DNA of 64,000 nt from Taxillus chinensis (GCA_023512835.1 CM042092.1:50040400-50104399), one strand, 5' to 3'; positions 11,706-24,234 are shown, numbered from the stretch's first letter. Notes: generated by a model from the sequence alone, not told the origin. Translations and numbers: made by a program.

Positions 11706-13497
11706 GGCCAGAGAGAGGGAGAGACGGCCAGAGAGTGGGAGAGACGGCCAGAGAGGGAGGGAGACGATCCAAGGCCGATGATCTAAGGTTCCTGCTGACG
11801 ACGGGAGACCAGAGGCGTCGAGGTAGCTAGGATACAACGATCTGTTGTATTCCCAAATTCTTGAGGTAGAGATTTCTTTATCAACCCTTGAAACTCTCTC
11901 ACCAAAATTCTAGATTTTACCTGTCATGGATGAGTCCTAAAAATTTAGTAGTGGATCCTTTGTGACCCTCCTCTTACCCCCAAAATTCTGTGGATGTGAT
12001 GATGAGTATATACATACATATATATAAGCGTGTGTTGGTTTATTGTGAGATTTTCAATATAGATATCTGAGGGAGAATTGATTTGGATGGCCTGGGTTTG
12101 TCTGGATGGGTGGTTGGGCATGAGTGTAGAGGCTGGAATTGAGAATAGGCCTTGTATCCCAAGTTTAAAGCCTAATAATTTACAAACTAACCGGAATTGG
12201 AGGTGGGTTCTTTAGAGAGAAGTCTTTAGAATAACAAAACAAAGAAAACTGTGCGAAAATATGGCTGCACGCCATATCCCCATATGGCGTGCAGGTCCAA
12301 ATACCATGAAAATTTACCCCTGACTTCCTTGAGGTGTGTAGAATGTAGGGAGCCAAAAATACCCCTGCACGTCATATGGCCCATATGACGTACACCCTTC
12401 ATTTTGCTTCTTTTGGCTGCCCCATTTAGCCAGAAGTCCCTTGTGTGGAAAATAGAGTGATTTGGATAATGATCATGAGTTGAATTTGTCTAAAAATTTG
12501 CCAAAACAGTTCAAAAACACCTATGTTGGTAAAACTGTAAACTGTGAATGTTGCTGCACTATATGAGCTGAGTGCACTGTTGATTTACATTAATATATCT
12601 GAGTTATGCTTGTTGAGTTGCACTAACATGTTTGAGTTTTGCTCTCTGAGTTACTTTGTACTGAGTTGAGATGTATGCCTGAGTTGCATTATTGAGTCAC
12701 ACTTGCGTTTGAGCTGTGTTTACTGAGATGTACTTGAAATGTATTTGCTGAGATGTTGTGAACTTGTATTTGAGAATGAGTACCCAAATACTTGTGGGTT
12801 GAGCTGACTTATGGGCCAGGCACAACTACTCGTCCCCCTTTGAGATTTGGCCAGGACTGCGGTCCTGAGCCTCGGTGTGGCACTCACGATGGTGGGCTAA
12901 GTCTGCACCCATTCCTGAGGGTAGGTATGGCGCCCGAGGAGGTGATGGCCATATCTGACTCGGGTGGAAAATGTTGCATTGGTGACCATGCAACATTCGC
13001 CTGGATGTGGTATGGCATGACGCCGTAGTGGCGGGGTGTCCTCTACCCTCCAGTATGGGCATAGGTAAATGGTGTGTTACTGGGTGATGTGTGTTGTTTA
13101 GTTTTAGGCACTACAGGAGCACAAGCATACACTTGTCATGCATATTGTAGAGTAGGACGGGTCTGGGGAGACTTGAACCCTACTGAGCTATGGTTTGCTC
13201 ACCCCTCCTATAAACTGTTCTTCTGCAGGGTCTAGTAGGCGGTAGGTGAAAGAGCTATGGTTGAGCCCCTTTGAAATGTAATAAATTAAGATATGGTTAT
13301 TGTTTAATTTGTGGTTGTATGCATGGTTTGGGAGCAGGAGCATGCCCCGTGGCATGTAGCCTGGTTGTACAAGTTTGGGGCAGCACCCATGTCAAAAGTC
13401 CTTTTTTTTAGGTGCTTGCACCAACCCCTTGACCCTTCGGGTGCAGGCATGGGCAGTCACTACCCACTTCCAAGTGAAAGGAAATTGGGGCGTGACA
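11262..13497 (+). mobile_element. gypsy-1 3' LTR
   Basis: Starts TGTAAAGACCCG after a purine tract (AAAGGGGAGAGGA) and ends GGGGCGTGACA; 2,236 bp. TATA-like CTATATAAAAAGG is at 11,602-11,614, an AG microsatellite at 11,666-11,704, a candidate splice donor GAG|GTAGCT at 11,823, and a candidate acceptor TTCTGCAG ending at 13,228. A cluster of degenerate ACTGAGTTG-type repeats lies at about 12,540-12,790, and two perfect or near-perfect hairpins at 12,265-12,393. Downstream starts gypsy-3 leader DNA, so this LTR marks the insertion of gypsy-1 into gypsy-3. Confidence 0.85.
12265..12393. repeat. twin palindromes in the gypsy-1 LTR
   Basis: 12,265-12,294 has perfect 13-bp arms (CTGCACGCCATAT) around a CCCC loop. 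12,366-12,393 has a related near-perfect palindrome centred on CATATGGCCCATATG. Both begin with CTGCACG[C/T]CATAT. Each could fold as a hairpin in RNA or form a cruciform or paired protein site. They lie within the putative LTR intron. Confidence 0.85.
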
Positions 13498-13710
13498 TAC
13501 CCGTTAGTCCATCAATAAACGAAATATAATTTCCTAACAATAATCTCATACATTTAAAGTTTTATTGATTTTGATTTCTTGTAGCGTGCTATACTTTATT
13601 CCTATGCTTTATACAAAATTATCATTCTAAGACCTTTAACTTATATATCACACTTCATATTTCTAAGACTCAATCTCTAACCTATACTAAACCATCGCTC
13701 TGATACCAAC
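13498..13710 (-). mobile_element. gypsy-3 leader fragment with primer site
   Basis: About 210 bp between the end of the gypsy-1 LTR and the gypsy-3 LTR. On the minus strand 13,708-13,697 reads TGGTATCAGAGC, two bases inside the LTR end, an initiator-tRNA-Met primer site. The rest is AT-rich leader without coding signal. The element's body is separated from this piece by gypsy-1 and must lie to the left of the window if it survives. Confidence 0.8.
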
Positions 13711-14755
13711 TGTAACGCCCCCAAATTCAGGACCTCCAAACCGGGTACGTTAGCGGAAATTAAAAATACAAGTTTGATATCAATTTCAAACTATTACTTA
13801 TTTCATCAAACAAACCATTAATTATTACAAATTCCAATCCAAGATCTTTAAGGTTTAGGGGTTTAGAGACTAAGTGTTCTTAACCCATTATTACATAACA
13901 AAGCACACGAGCAAATAAACTTAATAAATCTTTAAAATTTTACACAACTTTATTTTCAAGCACTTCTTGACTCCTTATCCTAGTTTCTCCATTCCTTTAA
14001 TTACCTGGGGTTGGAAAAGAAATCATAAAAAGGATGAGCTCAAATAGCCCAGTAAGGGTAAACATAAGTGGGTAAGGAAAATCATGAAGATATCGAACAT
14101 AGGAAATACCATATAACATTTGCACATCATACATGATCAATATTTCACAAGGGAATCATAACATGGAAGATTATGTCTGGACATCGTGTCATAACATCAT
14201 GATCCAGGTTAACTACCCAGATACCATATCATAACATAACATATTATCAGCTGGATTGACACTCTCCAGTGATGTTCTTTACTCAATTCATTGGAGGTCT
14301 TTCTGGAACCACCCATCATAAACTTACTTTGTCCAAACATAAGAGGCCATACATAACATGAAACATAGCATGAAATTTCAATAAAACATTCAAGGCTAAC
14401 AAGGATAACCATGATTACCAAAATAGTTATCTACCCCAATCAATTAAATAGATCATTAAGAGATTAAAACAAAACTAATGTTCTCAACAACAAAATCAAC
14501 ATAGAAGAATAAGAAACATAAAAATATTACAACAATAATAACATGGAAATAGAACATGAGAAGGAGGAAGAGAAAAGTGAGAATGAAGAAATGAAAACCC
14601 TTACAATAATAATGAAATATAGACTATAATGAAAAAGAAAAAGGGGATGAGAAAAACCCTTACAATCCGCTTGTCGTTTTCTACGTTCTAAACCTTAAAA
14701 AATTCAAAACACCAAATTAGCATTAATGCTTGAAAAGTTTAATATCACACATATC

Positions 14756-14760
<5 letters not shown>

Positions 14761-14805
<45 letters not shown>
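14761..14805. repeat. (TA)n microsatellite
   Basis: An uninterrupted run of about 22 TA units within the gypsy-3 LTR. Confidence 0.95.
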
Positions 14806-14807
<2 letters not shown>

Positions 14808-15312
14808 TACTTTAACTTATATCTTTTAATAGGCATACCGTACTTGTAGGGTTGAATATTAATTTTGGTTCCCACTTCTATCGCGGTTCCATCTCCTATT
14901 TCGATCCCACACATCGTAAGCCTTGAGTTGTGCAATAACTATGTTATATGCCTTGAGAATTTTTGAATAAGATTTACTTTTTGTATTGGGTGAATAGAAA
15001 AGACGTCGATAAGCTTATTTTTCCTACGTGTCTTCCACCTTAACCATGAGGGGATATTAGACATGGGTTTAAAGGGAAGATCTAGAGGAGATAAGGATGG
15101 AGATAGCTGTGAGGTTGAAGCATTAACAATTGGGGTTGCGGAAGAAGAAGGGCGATTGTCGGGGGAATTCATTATGGAAGTTGTTCCTTACGATCCTCTG
15201 CTATCTAGAACCGTAAAAATAAAAGAAACATTAAGTCAATATTCTCATCTTTTTACTTTAACTATATAATGAAAATGCTATGATGGAATAACATATTTTA
15301 AAATAATGTGGC

Positions 15313-15470
15313 AATGCCAACCATGCATGTATATACGAGGTGATATAACCAACCATATAAATAACATATGTGAGGTGGTAAAACCAACCATGTAAGTAAT
15401 ATATATGAGGTGGTAAAACCAACCATGAATATAGTATATATGAGGTGGTAAAACCAACCATATAGTTCTA
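15313..15470. repeat. about 42-bp tandem repeat in the gypsy-3 LTR
   Basis: Four degenerate units share GAGGTGGTAAAACCAACCAT followed by A/T-rich spacer (TATAAATA, GTAAGTAATATATAT). They lie just downstream of the candidate LTR splice donor on the minus strand, where other LTRs in this window carry their repeat blocks. Confidence 0.85.
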
Positions 15471-16646
15471 CATCATAAATAAGAAGTAACTTCAAAATTT
15501 CAAAATCTTGAGTATTACCTTTCGTAGAACTTCGACGCTTCGTAAGTACCAAAAACAAAAGAGGGTTTGAGTAGAGTATTTGGGGTGTTAAGAGGGCTTA
15601 GGAGTGTTTGTAGAGGGAAATTTCATGGTATGGCTTGAAGGACTTATGCAATGAGAGGGGAGGCAAAACACTCCTTATATAGGGTAAGGGTGGTGGTAGG
15701 TGGTAGGTGTGGTAGGTAAAACTTTTGTCCTTAATACCTTATTTTCTTCCCTAATTTTCTCCTTTTCAAATCATTTGATTCTTATCCCATTATTATCTAC
15801 TGTGCGGCCCCCTTGTTTCCCCCATTTTGAATTTTTTTTGGATTTGTTTGACTTTGAAGGTTCTTTTTGTCACAAAAGTCACATTGGTGCATAGCCTACT
15901 ATTTTGACTATAACTTTCTAGATTCTTCATTAAATTAAATAAGGCCAATTGGGATGGATTCCTAACTTAATTATCTACATTTTGAGACCAATTTCAAATC
16001 TATTGGGCTTGTATATTAAAAGTTATTTGGTTTTGAAGTGAGACTAGAAATTCTGGGCCTACTACTAGACCTTTGTGCACTGTTTAATTTGTTTCTACTA
16101 ATGGGCTGCTCCAATGAGTCTAAAATTGTAACCAAAGATATATAACTAACTTTGGAACACGTTGTAAAAATATCAAGTCGTTTGGAGCTACATAAACAAA
16201 GTTATAAATTTTTAAAAATGACTTCCAGAACTGCGCTAGTCTCTCCTTTCTAAGCATAACTATTGGCTATGGAGTATTAATGAACATTTTGTATTTTACA
16301 ACTCTTAATAAATTTTGATGTGATAAATTTAAAGTTGTATCTTATTTGATTTAGATTCAATATGTCAACTAAGGAATTATTTATTTAATATAATTAAACA
16401 AACGATTGAAATAATTATATAGTTAGGTGAAATAACGTAACACCTCATTAGAAAACTTAATAACACACTTATTTTCTTAAACTATAATTTATTTATGAAA
16501 AATAAATCTTATACAATATTTAATATAATTATCATACACACTATCAAATAATATTTTCTAAATATATGATCAAAATAGTTTAATTATAAATATAAAATAA
16601 CATAATAATTGTTTATTATTTTATTAAAAAAAACTCAGATCTTACA

Positions 16647-19438
16647 CTGGTGCTACCCATTCTTTTATTTCGTATGCTACGGTGGTTGGATTGGAGTTAG
16701 ACCAGGAGACAGTGAGTCAGTCTCTGATGGTTGCTTCACCTTTGGGTGGAATTATTATACTTGAGAGTATCTATCGTGCTTGTCAGGTAACACTTGGGGG
16801 TGTTAACCTGTTGTGTGATTTGTATATCATGGAGTTAGATGATTTTGATATTATCCTGGGTATGGATTGGTTGGTCTCTGTGGAGACCAAGATTGATTAT
16901 TTTCGACGGCGCATGACGTTCCTCACACCAGAGGGCACGCGAGGTGTCTTTGTGGGTGAGTGGACTGAGGAGGCATGCAGGTTGGGACCTTTGAGGCATG
17001 AGTGGGGTGATGTGGCCCACCAATTAGCCAGCTTGACGTTGATTGACAAGAGGAGAGAGGGAAAGGCTATTTTGCCACCTATTGTGGATCAGTTCCTGGA
17101 TGTATTTCCCGAAGACTTAGTCAGTTTGCCACTTGTGAGGGAGGTGGAGTTTTCGATTGAGTTGTTGCCGGGGACAACACCTATTAGGTTGGCGGCCTAC
17201 CGGATGGCGCCGACAGAGCTTAGAGAGCTCAAGAGGCAGATAGATGACCTACTGGCACGAGGCTTTATCAGGCGGAGTAGCTCACCATGGGGGCGCTCCA
17301 ATGTTGTTTGCCAAGAAGGCGGATGGTTCGCTTCAGCTGTGTATAGACTACCGGAAGCTGAACCAGGTGACTGTGAAAAACAGGTATCCATTGTCGAGGA
17401 TCGATGATCAGTTTGATCAGTTTCGAGGTGCAAGATGGTTTTCTAAAATAGACTTGAGATCTGGATACCATCAGTTGAGGGTTAGGGAGGCAGATATCCC
17501 TAAGACCGCGTTCAGTTGTGGTGTTCATCGACGATATTTTGGTCTATTCAGCGACCAAGAGGGAGCATGAGGAGCATTTGCAGGTTGTGTTGCAGACCTT
17601 GGGAGAGCACCGGTTGTATGTGAAGTTCACAAAATGTGACTTCTGGTAACAACAGGTGAATTTCTTGGGGCATGTGGTATCTTCGGGGGGTATCACAGTG
17701 GATCCTGAGAAGATCGAGGCGGTTATGTCATGGAAGAGGCCCATGAATGTGTTTGAGATTCGTAGCTTCCTTGGTTTGGCAGGCTACTATCGAAGGTTTG
17801 TGGAGGATTTTTCTCGGTTAGCAGCTCCGATGACGAACTTGACCAGGAAGGGAGTTCCTTTTGTTTGGTCTGATACGTGTGAAAGTGCTTTCATGGAGCT
17901 GAAGGCGCGATTGACTTCAGCACTTATCCTGATTCTTCCACGGGGGGTGTACCTTTCGAGGTGTATTATGATGCCTCTAGGGTGGGGCTTGGTTGTGTGT
18001 TAATGCAGACTTGGCAGGTGATTGCTTATGGGTCTAGATAGTTGAGACCACACGAGCAGAATTATCCCACGCATGATTTGGAGTTGGTTGCAGCGATCTT
18101 TGCTTTAAAGAGCTGGCAGCATTATCTCCTTGGGGAGAAATTTGTGGTATATAAAGAGCTCGCAGTATATCTTTTCTCAGCGAGACCTGAACCTTAGGCA
18201 GAGGCGGTGGGTGGAGTACTTGCAGCAGTTTCAGTTTGATATGCTGTATACCCCTGGCAAGGGTAATGTGGTGGCAGATGCTCTGAGTAAGAAGAGCAGG
18301 GCCGTGGTTGCCCATTGTGCCATTAAGGAATGGGAAATGATGGGCCAGTTGGCGGCAATGAGGTTGCAGATGGTGACCAGTGGGGAACGGGAGACCCTCA
18401 GTGTTATTGTCACAGTCCCTGAGTTACAGCGTAGGATCATAGAGGATCAGCTGGGGGATGTTGATTGTGAGGTCATCAGGGACAGGATTCAAACAGGGCA
18501 GGCATCTTCTGATTGGACTAAGGATGCAAAGCATGTACTGCGGTATAGGGGTAGACTGATAGTTCTCACTTCTCTTCAGGAGGAGGTTCTTCGGGAATTT
18601 CACCAGTCGAGGTTAGCTGTACATCCTGGTGGGACCAAGATGTACCATGTCGTGAGGAGGCAGTTTTGGTGGCCATGCCTGAAGAAGGTCATTACTGATT
18701 TTGTGAGGAGGTGTTTGACCTGTCAGCAGGTCAAGGCAGAGCACCTGAGATCAGCTGGTGAGTTGCAGTCATTGCCAGTGCCAGAGTGGAAATGGGATCA
18801 CGTAACTATGGATTTTGTCACTGGACTTCCTCGTTCCAGGTGACATGACACTATATGGGTTATTGTGGCCCGATTGACCAAATCGGCGCATTTCATTCTG
18901 ATTCGAGAGACAGACCCAGTGAGGACTTTGGGACAAAGGTATCTTGATGTGATTATGCGGTTGCATGGAGTCCCATTGTTTATTGTATCTGATTGCGATG
19001 CTAGGTTCACCTCTCAGTTTTGGAGACAGTTGCAGCGAGCTTTGGGTACCAGGGTGAACCTCAGTACAGCCTTTCATCCGCAGACGGATGGTCAGTCGGA
19101 GTGGACGATTCAGACGCTCGAGGATATGTTGCGTGCCTGTGTCCTAGATTTTGGAGGTTGTTGGGAGACTCACCTTCCTTTGGTAGAATTCTCTTACAAC
19201 AACAGTTATCAGGCCACGATTAGGATGGCTCCGTATGAGTCACTGTATGGGCGACCTTCTAGGTCACCTTTGTGTTGGGCACAGACGGGAGAGACAACGG
19301 TTCTCGGTCTTGCGGGGCAAGACGATCCCACTAGTTTCGGTGTTATGGCGACACCAAGGCATGGAGGAGCAGGCTTGGGAGAAAGAGAGCCAGATGCGGG
19401 TTCTTCATCCTGAGCTGTTCGAGGACAATCAGTCCTGA
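16647..19438 (+). pseudogene. gypsy-2 protease, reverse transcriptase, RNase H, integrase, chromodomain relic
   Basis: Protease begins at 16,647 with GATHSFISYAT; the upstream Asp codon is cut by gypsy-3. ILGMDWL and FLDVFPEDL lead into reverse transcriptase ([34 protein letters not shown]). A deletion near 17,513 removes roughly 40 codons of the fingers/palm by family comparison, but FIDDIL (17,524-17,541) remains. RNase H has a stop at 18,039-18,041 and a frameshift near 18,150. Integrase zinc region and core follow, with a stop at 18,841-18,843 and QTDGQSE retaining the catalytic Glu. A deletion near 19,312, about 430 bp relative to gypsy-1, fuses the core to the chromodomain tail. Oldest layer of the nest and clearly inactive. 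Confidence 0.9.
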
Positions 19439-19449
19439 GGAGGGGAGGA
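19437..19449 (+). other. gypsy-2 polypurine tract
   Basis: GAGGAGGGGAGGA overlaps the pol stop region and ends at the LTR start TGTGAGGACC. This would prime plus-strand DNA synthesis. A second look-alike (GGTGGGGAGGA, 19,746-19,756) lies inside the LTR. Confidence 0.75.
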
Positions 19450-20142
19450 TGTGAGGACCTTCCCTGAGGTATGAGTTATATTTTATGCATTCGTTTTGCA
19501 TATGTTTTGTACCCTTATGTGGTTATGCTTGAGATGTGGTTTGAGATGTGGTTAAGCTTGGTTTAGCTTGTTGTTGTTAAATATTGTGAAGCCTTTTTGG
19601 CTTGTTGTGAGTTGCTTTGCACATATGTGCTTGGTGATCATGTTGATGATCATGTGTTTGTGTCTGGTTGTTGTGCAGTGCTTGAGCTTGAATTTCGCTA
19701 TGTCCTTTGGGCATGTGTTTTATTTTCGAGGACGAAAAGTCCTAAGGTGGGGAGGATGTAAAGACCTGTATTTAGGTAGGGCTGAGAGATAGTCTTTCTC
19801 TGTTGTTAAAAACATCTGGAAAATATTATGTTCGTCAATGTAAGCATTTTGACTATAATTGGGCTCAATTCCGGGTCGGGGCCCCAAGTGGCCTGATTGT
19901 TGACGTTTTGGGGTTTATTGGTTGACCTTGCGTTTGAGCAGTTAATTGGGTTGGAAAATATCTAGATAGTGATGTGCTCGTCATTTCGAGCGTTTTGACA
20001 GTAATTGGGCTCAATTTGGAGTTTGTGACCTCGAGAGGTCAATTGATATTTTTGGGATTTATTAATGAAAGAAAATACAGAAATATAAATAGGGGAAAGA
20101 GAGCTTCCACGTTACATTTCAGCATTTCTGCGTTGGAGAACT

Positions 20143-20143
<1 letters not shown>

Positions 20144-20190
<47 letters not shown>
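20144..20190. repeat. (AG)n microsatellite in the gypsy-2 LTR
   Basis: About 23 AG units between the TATA box and the putative splice donor. The same position is GA/CT-rich in gypsy-1 (11,666-11,704), LTR X (25,299-25,324), LTR S (45,641-45,686) and LTR W (35,635-35,673). Confidence 0.95.
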
Positions 20191-20193
<3 letters not shown>

Positions 20194-20534
20194 AAGCTTG
20201 GAGCCTACGATTTGGGGCGTTTTTAGCTCGTTCAAGCATCAAGAATCATTCCAGGTAGGTGTTTCATTGATTCTTCACCCTTTTCTTGCTGTTTTATTGG
20301 ATTAACATGTAAGAATTAGATGAAATCATGCAAATTCGTGATGAACCCTAGAAATTGGGGAAATGGAAATTAAGCATGAAACCTAGATGATTTAGGTTGT
20401 TTGGTAGCCTACTATGGCTAGATGATGTTAGAAACCCTTAATAGGGATGAATTGTTGCTTAAAAATGGAGATTTAACGAGTATAATTGGGTTTTGGGACG
20501 AATTGGGGAAGAACGAAGTCGGCAATTCGCGACT

Positions 20535-20760
20535 GGGGAACTGCTCGAGGCTAGCTTCGAGCAGAGTCTCAAGCAGTCTCGAGCAGAGGCCTCAAGCAAG
20601 GAGCGTCGAGCAGAATGTAGCCTCGAGCAAGTCTCGAGCAGTCTCGAGCAGAGGCTTCAAGCAAGGAGCGTCGAGCAAGAGCGTCGAGGAGTGTAGCATC
20701 GAGCAGGTGTTTCGAGCAGTCTCGAGCAGGCAGTTTCGATTAGTGTCTCAAGCAGTTGGA
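20535..20760. repeat. TCGAGCAG repeat block
   Basis: More than ten degenerate units built on TCTCGAGCAG and AAGCAAGGAGCGTCGAGCA. It sits about 280-505 bases after the candidate LTR donor. Sister LTRs carry unrelated words at the same place (TGATCCGGACTA in LTR S; GTCGACCAT in the 26.5-27.0 kb fragment). Confidence 0.85.
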
Positions 20761-20782
20761 CAGTGCAGTTCCAGACTGGATC

Positions 20783-20844
20783 ATTTACATTGTAAACCAT
20801 TATGCCTCTCCACATTTAAATAGTACTTAAGTTACAATGTAAAT
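20783..20844. repeat. short inverted repeat beside the repeat block
   Basis: ATTTACATTGTAA at 20,783 pairs perfectly with TTACAATGTAAAT ending at 20,844. Related copies are present in LTR S near 44,997-45,040 and in the LTR fragment at 26,469-26,530. It could be a tiny MITE or a conserved RNA hairpin of this LTR family. Confidence 0.8.
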
Positions 20845-22173
20845 AATGAAATACCCCCCATTTGGATTCAAAGAAAAATACTAGAAAAATAAATTCCCAC
20901 TCTTTCAAAATGTGAAAATTGGGATTTAGTGTAAAATCTCAGAAAAATCCAATTTTTCGTAGAGGTGAATTTTTGGAAAGTGGGGTTAGACATCTCAGAA
21001 AAATCCCCAAAAATCAGATTATCATAGTTATGATATGGAGACCCAATGCCGGCCCTTTTTTATTTCAAGAAAATAACTCCTATGGGTATTTCCTTCCTTA
21101 GTTAAGGAATAAGGATCGACTTGGGAAGACTGGCTATAGTTCTAAAGGGAGTGTTGTATACCTTAAGACCATATTGGTGTTGGTATGTTGGTTTAAGGGA
21201 TTGGGGCTTAGGCTCTATGACTTGTTGGGTTCTCACCGTGGAGCACAGATGATGCTGTGTGGTTGACGGGGCAGGCATATACGCTGATGGCAAGCCTGTG
21301 TGGCACTGTGGCCGGGCATATTGCGTTGTGGCCGTGGCAGGCATATGCGCCGATGGAAGGCCTGTGTGGCACTGTGTCCGGGCATATAGCGCTGTGGTAG
21401 GGCTGAGTGCCCTGAGCTGGGATCCTGTTGAGGATCATGGACAAGCTGTCCTGTGTGGGCAGGCTATGTCCTGATGTTTGTTTGCAGGCTGAGTCCTGAG
21501 GATTGTGCACACTACACAGTGCACGAGTACACAGAGCATGTAGTATAGACTTGTATGTTTGCATGATGTGAAGTGTTGGGGTCACCTACTGAGCTTGTCG
21601 CTCACCCCTACTTGCTGTTTACCTTTTTCAGGTGTGACCCGAGACTAGTGGAGGACTTTCTTCCCGGAGGACGTGCCCACTACTCTTATGTATGATACAG
21701 TGCTGTATTTTGTATTGTTTATATTATATCCCGGACATGGGTCCGTGGATTTATATTTGCATACTATTTGTGATGTGATGTCTGTATGACTGTTTGACTT
21801 ATTGTATGTCTGATGATGTATGAGAAAGTACAAGATTACCCTTGATGTATGACTATACAAGGTTGCATATTTGAGACAGCACCCGCGGTGTAGTCTCTAT
21901 TGGTGCTAGTCACCAACCCCTTGACCTTTCGGGTGCGGGCAAGGGGAAGTCATGTACCCGATTCTGGGTTCCCTGGAATTCAGGGGCGTGACACGCGCCT
22001 CCCGCCCGCGCACGCACCCACCCGCAGCCAGCCCAAAAATTCAGCAAATATAATGCTTCCACTGAGTTTTGAACCCAAGACCTCCCCCTTGCATGTGTAG
22101 CTGTCAAACCATCAAGCTAATTCGATTTTGTTATATAAACGTATGTAAACAATATATATACTTATCATATCAC

Positions 22174-22284
<111 letters not shown>

Positions 22285-22883
22285 TTAATAAAGAGTGCAT
22301 AATTTATTTTTAAAAAAAAAGTAATTACAATATATATATTATAATAAAAACTAAATGTACTATTATTATTGTGATATAAAATACAAATTAATTAGATTCA
22401 AGTTTAGTTTTAATTTATTAATAAGTTGATTTATGATTAGGTGATTCAATCAAATATTATTTGATTGAAAATATATTAATATTTAAATTACTAATATCAT
22501 TTATATATTTTATTAATTTTAATTTAAATATAAAATACATACTATCAAGTGTAATAAAACACAAAACTCAATCTCCTTGTGGATGACTCATATCACACAT
22601 AAAATAAATTAGTGATACTAATCATATTAATTTGATTGAAATTTAGTTTTAAAATTATTAATATGTTGATTTAAAACTAAATGATCAAATCAAGTATTAT
22701 TTAATCGATAAATACATTTATATATGAACTTGTAATATCATTTATATTATTTATTATTTAAGCTTTTAACACAAATATGATATATATACTATTAAAAGTC
22801 AAATCTCACTTTCACCATGTATTTTTTAGTATATCAAACTTGTTAGTATTGTTTAATTAACTAATAACATTAATTATAATTAT

Positions 22884-22925
<42 letters not shown>

Positions 22926-23240
22926 TTATCATACCAAAGAATATATATACATATATATACACTTACACTCAATGACTAGTATTATGCAAAAATAATCATA
23001 TTATTATATTACTTATAATAAAAATAAGTTTTAATTACATTAAGAAAAATAAGTTTGAGAAACATGACTTTTCATAATATTGTGTTACTTATAACAAAAA
23101 TAATATGATAACTATGTTATATAATTATATTAATTAGATTTTCACTAATGTGTTATCATTTATTATCAATGATAATTGTATTATTTAAATTATTACTACT
23201 CGATATTCAAGTTATTACTTATTAATTATAATCTATAAAA

Positions 23241-23281
<41 letters not shown>

Positions 23282-24234
23282 GTGACAATTATATAACTAT
23301 ATATATATAACATATATAACATAAGTAATATGATAATTGTTGAGTATCTAAAATCTAATAACTAATGTCAGGGAGTTCGTTAATAATTATATATTTCATA
23401 GATGATTATTGTTACTATGTTTACATAATTAGTATATATACTTTAAATATGACATATAAATAATATTGGTAGTAATAATAATAATAATAATAACATTACT
23501 ATTAGTATTAATGATAATAATAATGAGTAAATGTTTTACTTTAAAAAGAATATCAATTATAGAGTATATATACTTATATTTTAATAAAAATAAACATTGA
23601 AAAGTAAAAGCAATGTTTTAATATAAAATACAATCATATAAAATATAAGTGATATAATTATATAGTATATTACGTATGCCATAAATAATCTTATAATTAT
23701 TCGACCAAATAATATTTAATTAGATTATTTTGTATTAAATTAATATATTAATAATTTTTAACACTAAATTTGAATCTAAATAACGTCAATCTACAAATTA
23801 TTTTATTCATGATATGAGTCATATATTGTGAGAGTGACTTTAACTTTTGATAATATGTATTTTATATTTAAATTAAAAGTAATAAAATATGTAAATGATA
23901 TTATTAGTTTAAATATTAATACATTCTCAATCAAATAATATTTGATTGGATTATCTAATCATAAAATCAACTTATTTATAAATTAAAAACTAAATTTGAA
24001 TCTAATTAATTTGTATTTTATATCAAAATAGTAATAGTACATTTAGTTTTTATATATATATATATATATATATATTGTAATTACTTTTTTAAATAAAGTA
24101 TGCACTCTTTATTAATATTATTATTATCATTACAATTATTAATAATTATAATTATCATAAATTTTTTTATTATTATTTATATGTGATATGATAAGTATAT
24201 ATATTATTTACATAAGTTTATATAACAAAATAGA

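Larger units (their letters stand above)
13711..16646 (-). mobile_element. gypsy-3 5' LTR
   Basis: About 2.94 kb. On the minus strand it starts TGTAAGATCTG at 16,646 and ends GGGGGCGTTACA at 13,711, next to the primer site. A minus-strand TATA box (CCTATATAAGG) is at 15,675-15,685. A candidate donor AAAG|GTAATA at 15,518 and acceptor TTTTCCAACCCCAG ending at 14,005 bracket a tandem repeat of GAGGTGGTAAAACCAACCAT units (15,313-15,470). U3 (15,690-16,646) is very AT-rich. The outer edge joins gypsy-2 protease coding sequence (GATHSFI) at 16,647, showing insertion into gypsy-2. Lineage within gypsy is not certain because no coding region is attached. Confidence 0.75.
19450..21993 (+). mobile_element. 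gypsy-2 3' LTR
   Basis: Starts TGTGAGGACC and ends GGGGCGTGACA; 2,544 bp. The boundaries are supported by solo LTR S (43,836-46,339), which has the same ends and a perfect target duplication. TATA-like AAATATAAATAGG is near 20,081-20,093, an AG microsatellite at 20,144-20,190, donor CCAG|GTAGGT at 20,255, a TCGAGCAG-type repeat block at 20,535-20,760, a 62-bp hairpin at 20,783-20,844, a 66-bp duplication near 21,271-21,400, and acceptor CTTTTTCAG ending at 21,631. An internal CGAGGACGAAAAGT plus purine tract and TGTAAAGACC at 19,727-19,766 resembles the LTR start of gypsy-1. Confidence 0.85.

Noticed and set aside
19757..21993. LTR boundary of gypsy-2 at TGTAAAGACC (19,757)
   Set aside because: Solo LTR S shows the family's LTR starts at TGTGAGGACC, with a perfect 5-bp duplication at that limit.
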